Positions 1 through 7,072 of a stretch of DNA of 27,689 nt are shown piece after piece. How positions within the stretch are numbered: position 1 is the first letter of the stretch; the number at the start of each line of letters is the position of its first letter. The notes beneath the pieces were generated by a model. It did no database searches, was not told where the DNA came from, and was given only the letters and a program-made list of their open reading frames with translations. The stretch spans positions 1 through 27,689 of the forward strand of contig CAYUJW010000010.1 in assembly GCA_964445135.1 (NCBI GenBank). The letters run 5' to 3'. This stretch comes from JACOTV01 sp964445135 (GTDB lineage: Bacteria; Patescibacteriota; Microgenomatia; UBA1406; GWC2-37-13). A program made the translations under genes and the position numbers.

Positions 1-400
1 TTGCAAAAAGATAAAAAAGCGGCACGACAAATGTGCCTGCCAAAAATACCATTCTTTGCGCAGTCGTTTTTAAGAGGAATACGCCAACCAGAAGTATAAG
101 GAGTGTGCTATATACGAGTGTCACATATCGGACTGACACATCTGGCGACTCTGTGTTTATAAGAAGTGCGGCCGCGGCAAGCACTGGCCAACCGGTTGTG
201 ATTTTGGGATCGTGTACTTGATCATAGGTTGCGTATGAACCTGTTTGGGCCAAGTGAAGAGGGATCTGCATATTGTATCCTTCGTCAAAGTCCAAAGCCG
301 CCCATTGCGCATGCGTCAGTAAAGTTACCGCACAAAGCACCAGAAGAACGCCGATCACGATGGAGCGCGCTGATATTAGTCGTTGATACATGCGATGCAT
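1..400 (-). CDS. GT39/PMT-like membrane glycosyltransferase, N-terminal part (runs off left edge)
   Basis: Reading the minus strand from the ATG at 400 (or the ATG at 391) gives an open frame of about 133 codons with no stop before the window edge, so the 3' part is missing. The start is a short basic stretch followed by a hydrophobic segment (about residues 14-30). Next comes an acidic motif LDFDEGYN (about 36-43), then TTGWPVLAAAALL and a second long hydrophobic region. A DE-containing first extracytoplasmic loop after TM1 is typical of GT-C fold glycosyltransferases (PMT/ArnT/GT39), which move sugars from polyprenyl-phosphate carriers outside the membrane. The start overlaps the end of ridA by 16 or 25 bases, suggesting coupled translation. 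Acceptor and sugar cannot be inferred. The family is fairly confident; the exact start is not. Confidence 0.72.
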   Translation of the reverse strand, partial: MHRMYQRLISARSIVIGVLLVLCAVTLLTHAQWAALDFDEGYNMQIPLHLAQTGSYATYDQVHDPKITTGWPVLAAAALLINTESPDVSVRYVTLVYSTLLILLVGVFLLKTTAQRMVFLAGTFVVPLFYLFA

Positions 401-756
401 TCGATTTCAACCAATGCTCCCATTGGCAAGGCGGACACGGCGACCGTTGAGCGCGCCGGCTTCACATCGCCTTGAAAATAGGAGCCGTAGACTTCATTGA
501 CGCGGTGGTAATTTTCCATATCCGTCAGAAAGATCGTGGTTTTTACAATGTCATGTGGTGTGCATCCCGCTTGCTCAAGCACTGCTTGTAGATTTTTCAT
601 GACTTGTTCGACTTGTGGCACAAGGCCCGTTTCAAGCATTTTTGTTTCAGGGTTCAGGCCAATTTGACCCGCACAAAATACTAAATTATTAGTGACAATT
701 GCCTGTGAATAGGGTCCGACGACGGCGGGCGCTTGGTCTGTGTGTATGGTTTTCAT
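376..756 (-). CDS. ridA: RidA family enamine/imine deaminase
   Basis: This 126-residue protein is full length for the RidA/YjgF/TdcF family. RidA hydrolyses reactive 2-aminoacrylate and 2-aminocrotonate, made by PLP enzymes such as threonine dehydratase, to keto acids plus ammonia. It acts as a cytoplasmic trimer. Family landmarks are visible: GPYSQA near residue 14, CAGQIGL near 28, and PARSTVAVSALPMGALVEIE near the C-terminus, whose arginine binds the substrate carboxylate. A threonine dehydratase lies about 1.9 kb away on the same strand and is the likely source of its substrate. A TATAAT box lies only 6 bases before the ATG. The 3' end overlaps the start of the downstream glycosyltransferase gene. 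Confidence 0.95.
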   Translation of the reverse strand: MKTIHTDQAPAVVGPYSQAIVTNNLVFCAGQIGLNPETKMLETGLVPQVEQVMKNLQAVLEQAGCTPHDIVKTTIFLTDMENYHRVNEVYGSYFQGDVKPARSTVAVSALPMGALVEIECIACIND

Positions 757-762
757 ATGAGG

Positions 763-768
763 ATTATA
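763..768 (-). promoter_or_regulatory. -10 box of ridA, leaderless spacing
   Basis: A perfect TATAAT on the minus strand ends 6 bases before the ridA ATG at 756. Transcription starting about 7 bases downstream would begin at or next to the start codon. No convincing -35 box is visible and no Shine-Dalgarno fits in the gap. Confidence 0.5.
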
Positions 769-791
769 GCGGATTGATAGTCTGCTGCAAG

Positions 792-819
792 CACCTGTTT
801 ACAATCTACAAAACAGGTG
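792..819. other. Inverted repeat upstream of ridA
   Basis: CACCTGTTT (792-800) and AAACAGGTG (811-819) form a perfect 9-bp inverted repeat around a 10-base loop. It lies about 24 bases upstream of the ridA -10 box. It could be an operator or a small terminator remnant. No T-tract follows on either strand, so a terminator is unlikely. Confidence 0.4.
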
Positions 820-870
820 GCGCACGCGGATCATTTTTGTGACCATTGCACCTTGAGAGGTGGAATAACC

Positions 871-900
871 ACTGCCCCAGGGTGCCCGGGCCGGGGCGTG
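871..900. repeat. GC-rich imperfect palindrome
   Basis: GCCCC (874-878) pairs with GGGGC (893-897), extended outward by CAC/GTG with a one-base bulge, around a GC-rich centre containing CCCGGG. It is just upstream of the promoter of the small gene at 949. It resembles the GC-rich REP-like hairpins elsewhere in the window. Confidence 0.35.
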
Positions 901-904
901 GCCA

Positions 905-933
905 TTGATAACTGTTGGTAAATTGATGATAAT
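905..933 (+). promoter_or_regulatory. Sigma70-type promoter for the small gene at 949
   Basis: TTGATA (905-910) and GATAAT (928-933) are separated by exactly 17 bases, with the ATG 15 bases after the -10 box. This is the best complete -35/-10 pair I found in the window. The implied leader is under 10 bases. Confidence 0.5.
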
Positions 934-948
934 GACAAGTACATTCCC

Positions 949-1197
949 ATGCCCGTCATCAAAGAAACACTTCAAGCAATTTCGCAATTTATTAAGCTCT
1001 TTATCTGGCGTTTATACAAAGCCATTGGATTTCAGGTGCGCGATTGGGATACGCAACTTGCAACTCGCTACGTGTTATGGAAGCGGCTGCTGATATGGGG
1101 CGGTGTGATTGTTATTGTGACGATCATCACGCTCATTATCGGACGTATAGTTGGCGGATATTTGTTGGGTGCTGTTGACTCGCTTGGGGTCTATTAG
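949..1197 (+). CDS. Small single-pass membrane protein, unknown function
   Basis: This 82-residue product is not recognised. It has an amphipathic or hydrophobic N-terminal half (residues about 5-27, with several K and R). One strong transmembrane helix (about 48-71, rich in I, V and G) follows the basic segment RYVLWKRLL, so the N-terminus is probably cytoplasmic by the positive-inside rule. A well-spaced promoter sits directly upstream and the ORF lies in an otherwise empty gap between ridA and the DUF1761 gene, which supports expression. A second overlapping frame (905-1093) is a shadow. It could be a small membrane anchor or stress protein; no function is assigned. Confidence 0.55.
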   Translation: MPVIKETLQAISQFIKLFIWRLYKAIGFQVRDWDTQLATRYVLWKRLLIWGGVIVIVTIITLIIGRIVGGYLLGAVDSLGVY

Positions 1198-1253
1198 TTG
1201 ACTTCATATCAATGTGTGTGATTGAATAAAATTACCCATTACAAAATATACTT

Positions 1254-1688
1254 ATGGAAGTTTCGATCAATTTGTTTGCAATCTTGGCATCTGCCGTGGC
1301 CTCAATGGCGGTTGGATTTTTATGGTATTCCCCTCTTGTATTGGGTGGTCCTTGGATGGATGCGATGGGCTATACTCCACAACAGCTGCGCAAGATGCAG
1401 AAAAAAATGGGGGCGCTGTACGGATTGAGCTTTCTCCTATCAATGCTTATGGCGTATGCACTCACCTATGTCATGGCATTTGCTTTCAATTTTTGGGAAG
1501 GTCGATATGACATAGTTGCGATCGGGTTCTTGAGCGCTTTACTCATGTGGGGTGGGTTTGTGGCGCCGGTACAAGCAACGGATGTAATTTTTGGTGATCG
1601 ACCATGGAAGTTGTTTTGGATCAATACCAGCTATCAATTGGCATCCCTCTTGGCCATGGGGTTAGTTCTTGCCATCATGTGGAGATAG
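1254..1688 (+). CDS. DUF1761 family membrane protein
   Basis: This 144-residue integral membrane protein has about four hydrophobic segments (near 5-24, 52-76, 85-105 and 120-143). Near residues 22-40 it carries the DUF1761 signature pattern: FLWYSPLVLGGPWMDAMGY, with the tryptophan and SP...G.PW motif just after TM1. A central segment GFVAPVQATDVIFGDRPWKLF also fits the family. The biochemical role of DUF1761 proteins is unknown. A TATACT sits one base before the ATG, too close to serve this start as a normal -10 box, so the promoter is uncertain. It converges with the minus-strand gene that ends at 1699, with a 10-base gap and no obvious terminator. Confidence 0.8.
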   Translation: MEVSINLFAILASAVASMAVGFLWYSPLVLGGPWMDAMGYTPQQLRKMQKKMGALYGLSFLLSMLMAYALTYVMAFAFNFWEGRYDIVAIGFLSALLMWGGFVAPVQATDVIFGDRPWKLFWINTSYQLASLLAMGLVLAIMWR

Positions 1689-1698
1689 CTGTCTTGGG

Positions 1699-2571
1699 CT
1701 ACACAGTCACTGCGTGAAAGAATGAAGCATACATAGCATCTATTGGAGCGTACGTTTCGTTCACGATGCGCCAAGGATTATCTCCACCTTGGCAGAGTCT
1801 GGCTTCACAGTGATCAACAGAGGGGTATGACGCGTGTGTCGCATGATCTTGAGTTGACGCCCGTCCTCCATTCACCCACAGCGCGTAATTTTTTGAAAAA
1901 CCAAGCGGGTCAGTTGCACTGAGGTAATGTCCTTGATGTGTTGCTGCAACAACCGTATCAAGCGTTGTTTCGTAAAGACCCAACGCTTCATGAAGTCGTC
2001 TCCTGTCGTGCGCGCGCGGCAACGCCGATATTGCAATTGTTTGCTTTTCTGATTCACTCACATAGTATTTGGTAATGGGGATTTCGATCAACCCCTGTTC
2101 AAGATTAACTTCCATCCCGCTAGGCGTCACATACATTTCTGCCTCAAGGGCTTGTTGGAGCGCTCGCCCCATAAGCGGCTCGCCATGTATCACAAGTTTT
2201 CCGATATCAATGTGCTGACCAAACGTATAGGTGTGTTCTGGATGATTGTTCACAACGGTAATAAGGAGGTGATCCTCAACAACCGCCTGGTGAATGTCCA
2301 GTGAGGCCTGTCCGAGACGGGATCCAGTTACCAAGTGCGGCTTCATATTATGAGCTCTGAGATCTTGTGCGAGAGGCGGAAGCTTGAGGGGGAGAAATGT
2401 TGACTCACCTCCAGGGGACAGTTGAAATGCACCTTCATGATTGAGTGTCACATCGGACTCAGAGACAATCATAAAGCCCATCCCTTTTTTCTGCTCAATC
2501 TCGGCCATGAGCGATGGCTGAATCTGTTCCATGTGAAAGATTGCCGATTGTGGATTGCGTTCAATTAACAT
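1699..2571 (-). CDS. Uncharacterised 290-residue protein with a possible dUTPase/dCTP-deaminase-like segment
   Basis: I do not recognise the whole protein. A central stretch, starting with TGSRLGQASLDIH near residue 102, continues with hydrophobic strands, VVNNHPEHTYTFGQHIDIG and KLVI. This resembles the order of elements in trimeric dCTP deaminase/dUTPase proteins, where an SxLAR-type serine-arginine motif precedes a strand, an N-x-x-P turn and a G-x-x-I-x-Q-L-V-F ending. The aspartate and arginine expected in an active enzyme are not clear, so it may be a structural relative only. The C-terminal third (about 190-290) is rich in H, R and Y and has no recognised domain. It lies 48 bases downstream of ilvA on the same strand and may be co-transcribed with it. 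The gene itself is confident; the fold is tentative. Confidence 0.6.
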   Translation of the reverse strand: MLIERNPQSAIFHMEQIQPSLMAEIEQKKGMGFMIVSESDVTLNHEGAFQLSPGGESTFLPLKLPPLAQDLRAHNMKPHLVTGSRLGQASLDIHQAVVEDHLLITVVNNHPEHTYTFGQHIDIGKLVIHGEPLMGRALQQALEAEMYVTPSGMEVNLEQGLIEIPITKYYVSESEKQTIAISALPRAHDRRRLHEALGLYETTLDTVVAATHQGHYLSATDPLGFSKNYALWVNGGRASTQDHATHASYPSVDHCEARLCQGGDNPWRIVNETYAPIDAMYASFFHAVTV

Positions 2572-2619
2572 AAAAACTATGCGCCCAGTGTCTGTGGCAC
2601 CAGCTTTGCCATGTTTGGT

Positions 2620-3867
2620 TTACACCAGATATCGGTACATCATATCATGAGGATTCACGATTTGATACTCGAGGCCACTTGCGTCAAATCGGTCAATCAA
2701 TCCAGCATAATCCTCACGGCGAGTGAGCTGCAAACCAATAAATGCGGGACCTTTTTCTTTATTATTTTTCTTCATATATTCAAAGAGCACAATATCATCA
2801 TCGGCCCCGAGCACTTGGCTGAGCAACTTTTTCAGTTGTCCAGGTTTTTGCTCAAACTCAACAATGAAGTAATGTTTCAACCCTTGATATATGAGGCTTC
2901 GCTCAATCACTTCAGGGTAGCGCATGATGTCATTGTTGCCGCCTGATAAGGTACAGACAATGGTTTTTCCAACAAGCAGCTTGGGGTCAACGAGTTCGAG
3001 CCCGGCTATTGCCAAGGCGCCTGCTGGTTCGGCAATAATTCCTTCATTTTGGTAAAGCTCAATCATGGTTGTTGCCACTTGCCCTTCTGGTACTTTGATG
3101 ATGTCTTTGACCGATTCTTTCATGATCTCAAACGGTTTTTTCCCAACCGACTTCACTGCCGCACCATCCACGAATGTGTCGATACTAGGGAGCGTGATTG
3201 GCATGTGTGCGATATGTGATTCAAACAAGCTCGCCGCACCTTCTGGCTCACAGGCAATGAGTTCTGTTTGTGGCGACTTCACTTTAATATACGAAGCGAT
3301 GCCTGCGGTCAATCCTCCTCCACCCTCACAGGTTAGAATAAGGTCTGCTTTTTGACCAAGCTCTTCATAGATCTCTCGTCCGATTGTGCCTTGCCCCGCA
3401 ATCACCTCATCGTCATCAAACGGGTGAACGTATATGGAATTGTGAACATTGGCATACGCCATCGAGGCTTGATACGCTTCATCAAAGGTATTTCCCACGA
3501 GTTTGATGGTTACAAATTCTCCTCCAAAATGGGCAACTTTATCTACCTTTTGCTTGGGCGTCACGGTTGGCATAAAAATTACCCCGTGTGTTTTGAGCGC
3601 AGCACATGCGTACGCCACTCCTTGACTATGATTGCCGGCAGATGCACACACAACTCCCTGGGAACGTTCATTTGCCACGAGTTTTGACATCTTATAATAA
3701 GCGCCACGTATCTTAAAGGAGCGCACCTCTTGCAGGTCTTCGCGTTTGATATAGACCGTTGCATTGTGCTTTTTACTCAGTCGTTTATTCAATTGAAGTG
3801 GTGTGGATTCGATAACACCTTTGAGGGCAAGTGCTGCCTGGTCTATGTCTTTCACGGTAACGCTCAT
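2620..3867 (-). CDS. ilvA: Threonine dehydratase (threonine ammonia-lyase), short form
   Basis: At 415 residues this matches the short biosynthetic-type IlvA, which has a PLP catalytic domain plus one C-terminal ACT-like regulatory domain. The PLP lysine lies in SFKIRGAYYK (K52). The glycine-rich phosphate-binding loop is CEGGGGLTAG (about 180-189) and a later CTLSGGNND fits fold-type II enzymes. The C-terminal part from about residue 330 (HYFIVEFEQKPGQLKKLL) is the ACT-like portion. The reaction is L-threonine to 2-oxobutanoate plus ammonia via an enamine, the substrate of RidA. No other isoleucine pathway genes are visible here, so a catabolic or detached role is possible. A TATACT lies about 38 bases upstream of the ATG. 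Confidence 0.93.
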   Translation of the reverse strand: MSVTVKDIDQAALALKGVIESTPLQLNKRLSKKHNATVYIKREDLQEVRSFKIRGAYYKMSKLVANERSQGVVCASAGNHSQGVAYACAALKTHGVIFMPTVTPKQKVDKVAHFGGEFVTIKLVGNTFDEAYQASMAYANVHNSIYVHPFDDDEVIAGQGTIGREIYEELGQKADLILTCEGGGGLTAGIASYIKVKSPQTELIACEPEGAASLFESHIAHMPITLPSIDTFVDGAAVKSVGKKPFEIMKESVKDIIKVPEGQVATTMIELYQNEGIIAEPAGALAIAGLELVDPKLLVGKTIVCTLSGGNNDIMRYPEVIERSLIYQGLKHYFIVEFEQKPGQLKKLLSQVLGADDDIVLFEYMKKNNKEKGPAFIGLQLTRREDYAGLIDRFDASGLEYQIVNPHDMMYRYLV

Positions 3868-3949
3868 AGGAAATTTAATGGGTAATTCAATAATAGGAAA
3901 CGTTCAGTATAGCGAAGTTAGAACAAAATACAAGATACGGGTTTTTGCC

Positions 3950-5362
3950 CTATTTTTTCTCAAGTATGAAGGAGTCTGCTTTGTCAGTTATGGTGTATCC
4001 TGCGCTCTCAATCTCATGGCGAATCTGATCTGCTCGTGCCCAATCTTGCGCTTTTTTGGCCACTTGGCGCGTTTGTGCAAGCTCATGTATGTGAGGTGGT
4101 GCCGCTTCTTGTTGAAGATTGGGGGTTGTGGCAAGTGAGAGTCCCAACACCTGATCCCATTCCATCAATAAATCAAGCTTATCTGGGCTTGGAATATTGG
4201 ATTTGATCATTTTCCACATCACGGCAACCGCCTGAGGTGTGTTGAGATCGTTTTCTAAGGCGGCGGTAAAATCTGATTGGAATACCTCAAGCTGCTCAAG
4301 CTTCTCGGGCGATAACTCAACGCGCGATGTTTGTTGGCGAAGTGAGCGGACTTGATCCTGGAGCTTAAGATAGCTCGTGTTGGCGGCGCGCGCTGATTCC
4401 CAGGTAAAATTCATCGTTTGTCGATAATGCGTTTGTAAAAAGAGCAGGCGCATAGCGCTTGGATCTATCCCCTCTTTTTCAACATCATCAATTGTGTAAA
4501 AGTTCTGAAGTGATTTACTCATTTTTACACCATCAACCATCAAAAATGCATGGTGCACCCAGCATTTCACAAACGGCGCGCCGCGCGCTGCCTCGCTTTG
4601 TGCGATTTCGTTTTCGTGGTGTACCGGAATGTGGTCAATACCACCCGTATGAATATCAAGAGTTTTCCCTAAATACTGCATCGCCATTGCCGAACACTCG
4701 ATGTGCCAGCCGGGAAATCCATCTCCCCACGGACTCTCCCAATGCATGCTGTGATCGGCAAAACGCCCAACCCGTTTAAACCATAAGGCAAAGTCGGCAG
4801 GATGTTTTTTCTGTGGATCGACATTGACATCTTCTCGAGCTGCTTGTTTTTTATCTTCAAGTTTTTGTCCTCCCAACGCACCGTAGGAGTCAAATGTTGA
4901 TGTGTCAAAATATACTGCTTCGTTTGTTTCGTACGTATGTTTACCCTGTTCAAGTTGCGCAATGAGCGCAATCATAGCGGGTATATGCTCAGTCGCTCGA
5001 CACAGGATTGTTGGAGGTAATACACCAAGTGCGCGCATTGTGCGATCATATTGTTCTTCGTAATACTTGGCCAAGTCCCACACGGTCTTTCCATATTTTC
5101 GCGCGCCTTTTTCCATCTTATCCTCACCTTCATCGCCATCTGATGACAGATGTCCGACATCTGTGACATTTTGTACATATTTGACGTCATACCCTGCTGC
5201 TGTCAACGCGCGACGCAACACATCGTCCATGATGTAGCGTCGCATATGACCAATATGTGCATAGTCATATACGGTAAATCCACAGGCATACATTCCAATT
5301 TTTCCTTCCCTTTGCGGCACAAGTGGCTCAATGTTTCGAGTCAAGGTATTGTAGAGATTCAT
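3950..5362 (-). CDS. cysS: Cysteinyl-tRNA synthetase
   Basis: This 470-residue class I aminoacyl-tRNA synthetase is of family-typical length (about 460). HIGH is at 36-39 and KMSKS at 280-284. The zinc ligands that select cysteine are present: C27 in YACGFT, C223 in WHIECSAM, and H248/E252 in HHENEIAQSEA. The C-terminal DALR-like helical region and anticodon-binding tail are complete. The enzyme charges tRNA-Cys with cysteine in the cytoplasm. The start is fixed by the conserved N-terminus (LYNTLTRNIEPLVP) and by an extended -10 promoter 11 bases before the ATG, which implies a near-leaderless mRNA. It is a separate unit between ilvA and the YdeI-family gene. Confidence 0.97.
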   Translation of the reverse strand: MNLYNTLTRNIEPLVPQREGKIGMYACGFTVYDYAHIGHMRRYIMDDVLRRALTAAGYDVKYVQNVTDVGHLSSDGDEGEDKMEKGARKYGKTVWDLAKYYEEQYDRTMRALGVLPPTILCRATEHIPAMIALIAQLEQGKHTYETNEAVYFDTSTFDSYGALGGQKLEDKKQAAREDVNVDPQKKHPADFALWFKRVGRFADHSMHWESPWGDGFPGWHIECSAMAMQYLGKTLDIHTGGIDHIPVHHENEIAQSEAARGAPFVKCWVHHAFLMVDGVKMSKSLQNFYTIDDVEKEGIDPSAMRLLFLQTHYRQTMNFTWESARAANTSYLKLQDQVRSLRQQTSRVELSPEKLEQLEVFQSDFTAALENDLNTPQAVAVMWKMIKSNIPSPDKLDLLMEWDQVLGLSLATTPNLQQEAAPPHIHELAQTRQVAKKAQDWARADQIRHEIESAGYTITDKADSFILEKK

Positions 5363-5373
5363 ATTCGAGTTTG

Positions 5374-5382
5374 ATTATAGCA
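5374..5382 (-). promoter_or_regulatory. Extended -10 promoter of cysS
   Basis: Minus-strand TGCTATAAT is a consensus extended -10 element. It ends 11 bases before the cysS ATG at 5362, so the expected 5' leader is only about 4 bases. No Shine-Dalgarno is visible. Confidence 0.55.
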
Positions 5383-5390
5383 AGTTTGTG

Positions 5391-5966
5391 TTAATGAAAG
5401 GTCTTTCCTTCTTTAAGCATTTGAAGTATTGCGTTAAATCGACGAATGCGTGTTTCTGGCTTCTTGGCAGTTGCGAGACGAAAATAAATCGCATAAATGT
5501 TTGAGCGGTTGAGTGTCTTAAAAAATTCTTGTACATGCTGGGGTTCTTTCTCAATTGCTTGTTGCAAATCAGGAGGAATTGTGGCCTCAGTCGGGGGCAA
5601 GTATGCTTGTTCCCAGCGCCCGTCAAGCTTTGCGCGTTCAATCTCGGCATGTCCACCTTCCCTCATACGTTTTTGCTCAATAAGGCGCTTTACATTTTCA
5701 CGGTTTCGGGATGACCACATACTGCGCGGCGCGCGCGGCGTAAATTTTTGCAAATAACATTGCTGATTGAATCCTTTGCTTTGGCCATCAATCCACCCGT
5801 AGCATAAAGCAACATCAAGCGCCTCACGATGTGAGATTGAAGTCGTGCCTGTCGCCTTCTTATAGATCTTGATCCAAACCCCTTTTTCAACGGTGCAGTG
5901 TTGCTCTATCCACTGCTCAAATTCAAGCGTATCTGCAAAGTGGATAATTGGATAGTCGTTTTTCAT
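5391..5966 (-). CDS. YdeI/OmpD-associated family protein
   Basis: This 191-residue protein matches the YdeI/OmpD-associated family (COG4430-like). The N-terminal half has F.W(I)..H....GVWIKIYKK (about 14-37). The family signature is EALDVALCYGWIDGQSKGF near 49-67, followed by QKFTPRAPRSMWSSRNRENVKRLIEQ (split here only by position). The C-terminal helical part, with EKEPQHVQEFFKTL and a final basic PETRIRRFNAILQML, is also typical. Members have been linked to resistance to antimicrobial peptides or bacteriocins in enterobacteria, but the molecular function is not established. The gene is a stand-alone unit upstream of cysS on the same strand, with the stop 28 bases before the cysS ATG. The family assignment is confident. 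Confidence 0.88.
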   Translation of the reverse strand: MKNDYPIIHFADTLEFEQWIEQHCTVEKGVWIKIYKKATGTTSISHREALDVALCYGWIDGQSKGFNQQCYLQKFTPRAPRSMWSSRNRENVKRLIEQKRMREGGHAEIERAKLDGRWEQAYLPPTEATIPPDLQQAIEKEPQHVQEFFKTLNRSNIYAIYFRLATAKKPETRIRRFNAILQMLKEGKTFH

Positions 5967-6024
5967 TTAGAAAAAGTGCACAGAATGCATTGGCTGCTTA
6001 TTAATGGTAGAAATAATGGTGTTT

Positions 6025-6696
6025 TTAGATTGTCGGATTAAATATCAAGGGCTCCCCACCAATAAAGCTGATTTGCGGCTTGGCTATTGATCCTTCGACT
6101 ACGATTGCCTGATCATCGCGTAATGCAATAAGTGTGGCGTGATAATCATGAGCAATGCCCTCCAATAGCTCCCTTCTGTTATTCAAAAAGTCGGGAGAGT
6201 CAAGGTGTGGTTTGATTGCAATATCGATGAGCTGCAAATAGTTTTCAACTCCGTACGTCCCCTCTTCGCCATACATTTTTTGATAGGAATCAGTGGTGAC
6301 TCGATTGCACATTATCATGCTACCCGCACTGCTTCCTACATATACTATATCCTCAAGAAGAAGCGGTAATTTGTGGGCGAGGTCTGACGATTCAATGTGC
6401 GACATAAGATAGTCCGTGTGACCACCCATTATATACAACACATCTTTCTGAGAGATTCGTGAAACAATTTCCTCAATGCTTAGTGCAAATAGACTAATCA
6501 GGTCAATTGCCCCACCTACTGTTTTGGCAACATTAGCCACTTCATCGATTGCCCAGCGCTTGTCGCCCGCTTCAACATGATGTCCATCGTTGATGATTGC
6601 AGCCGAAATCTCACTGAGCGGTTTTCCGACGAGTCGTACCAGTTCGTGCTTGATTTGCTCAGTCGAAAGCCCACCGGACGTAAGAAGTAATTTCAT
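6025..6696 (-). CDS. Peptidase S51 family (dipeptidase E / cyanophycinase-like)
   Basis: I take the ATG at 6696, giving 223 residues that begin MKLLLTSGG, the usual S51 start. The open frame extends 27 codons further upstream, but that part overlaps the preceding GIY-YIG reading frame and has no family resemblance. The nucleophile elbow is GSSAGS (121-126, Ser123). YIMGGHTDYL (about 88-97) corresponds to the conserved G-G-N/H loop before the nucleophile. IKPHLDSP (about 160-168) carries a histidine of the kind expected in the triad. S51 enzymes are cytoplasmic serine peptidases that cleave aspartyl dipeptides or cyanophycin. The start codon overlaps the TGA of the GIY-YIG frame as ATGA, so the two were probably translationally coupled. 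Confidence 0.85.
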   Translation of the reverse strand: MKLLLTSGGLSTEQIKHELVRLVGKPLSEISAAIINDGHHVEAGDKRWAIDEVANVAKTVGGAIDLISLFALSIEEIVSRISQKDVLYIMGGHTDYLMSHIESSDLAHKLPLLLEDIVYVGSSAGSMIMCNRVTTDSYQKMYGEEGTYGVENYLQLIDIAIKPHLDSPDFLNNRRELLEGIAHDYHATLIALRDDQAIVVEGSIAKPQISFIGGEPLIFNPTI

Positions 6697-6977
6697 GGAG
6701 TCACAGTATTTGTTAACGGTTGATTTGGCAAAGGTTTGCCGTATTGTATAAGATTTTCCTTTTTCTCGCGTCGCCACCCTTTTATTTGCCGTTCACGCGC
6801 TCGAGCGTCAATAAGCATTCTAAATGCTTCTACATAACAAAGTGTAAAACAACGATTTCATCTCGTAAACTCAGCGCCTTCGCCCTTTTTATGTCGCTCC
6901 AATCGTTTCTCCACATCTGACGTAGAGCCAACATAAATGTCTCCCGCTTCATTTTTGAGAATATATACATAATACAT
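6693..6977 (-). pseudogene. GIY-YIG endonuclease-like gene interrupted by one in-frame TGA
   Basis: From the ATG at 6977 the frame reads MYYVYILKNEAGDIYVGSTS, the GIY-YIG core, and continues to GAEFTR. It then hits TGA at 6860-6858 (codon 40). Reading on in the same frame gives NRCFTLCYVEAF and ARERQIKGWRREKKENLI, the normal second half of single-domain GIY-YIG proteins, ending at a second TGA at 6695-6693. Total length with read-through is 94 residues, which is family-typical, and no frameshift is needed. A CGA-to-TGA change would explain the stop. The final stop overlaps the ATG of the S51 peptidase. Most likely this is a recent nonsense pseudogene. The standard code is used elsewhere in the window, so routine recoding is unlikely. 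Confidence 0.8.
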
Positions 6978-6985
6978 AGTTATCT

Positions 6986-7072
6986 TGGGTTTCGACAGGC
7001 TCAACCCCCTTCGACTCGTCGCCAGCTGGGTCGCCAGACCCTGAGCTAGGAGCGAAGCGACGTGTCGAAGGG
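6986..7072. repeat. REP-like palindromic element abutting the tRNA 3' end
   Basis: CCCTTCGACTCGTCGC (7007-7022) pairs with GCGACGTGTCGAAGGG (7057-7072) with one mismatch in 16. Inside, GGGTC-GCCA-GACCC (7028-7041) is a perfect hairpin flanked by AGCT on both sides. A further TTCGACAGGCTCA half-copy sits at 6991-7003. This TTCGACAGGCTCA/TGAGC..GTCGAAGGG motif type is familiar from REP-like intergenic elements of many bacteria. It touches the tRNA directly. No T-tract follows, so it may serve as an RNA-processing or 3'-end stability structure rather than an intrinsic terminator. Confidence 0.7.

Noticed and set aside
3065..3687. Plus-strand frames inside ilvA
   Set aside because: They are antisense shadows of a strongly conserved enzyme gene and show no family signature or ribosome binding site.
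6697..6777. 27-codon N-terminal extension of the S51 peptidase
   Set aside because: It overlaps the conserved GIY-YIG reading frame (ARERQIKGW... region) in another frame and has no family resemblance. The conserved MKLLLTSGG start is at 6696.
6858..6860. TGA as a sense codon (recoded genetic code) in the GIY-YIG frame
   Set aside because: The M3 peptidase, the orphan at 24005 and the helical orphan end at TGA, the peptidase at a family-consistent C-terminus, so TGA works as a stop here. One nonsense mutation is the simpler explanation.
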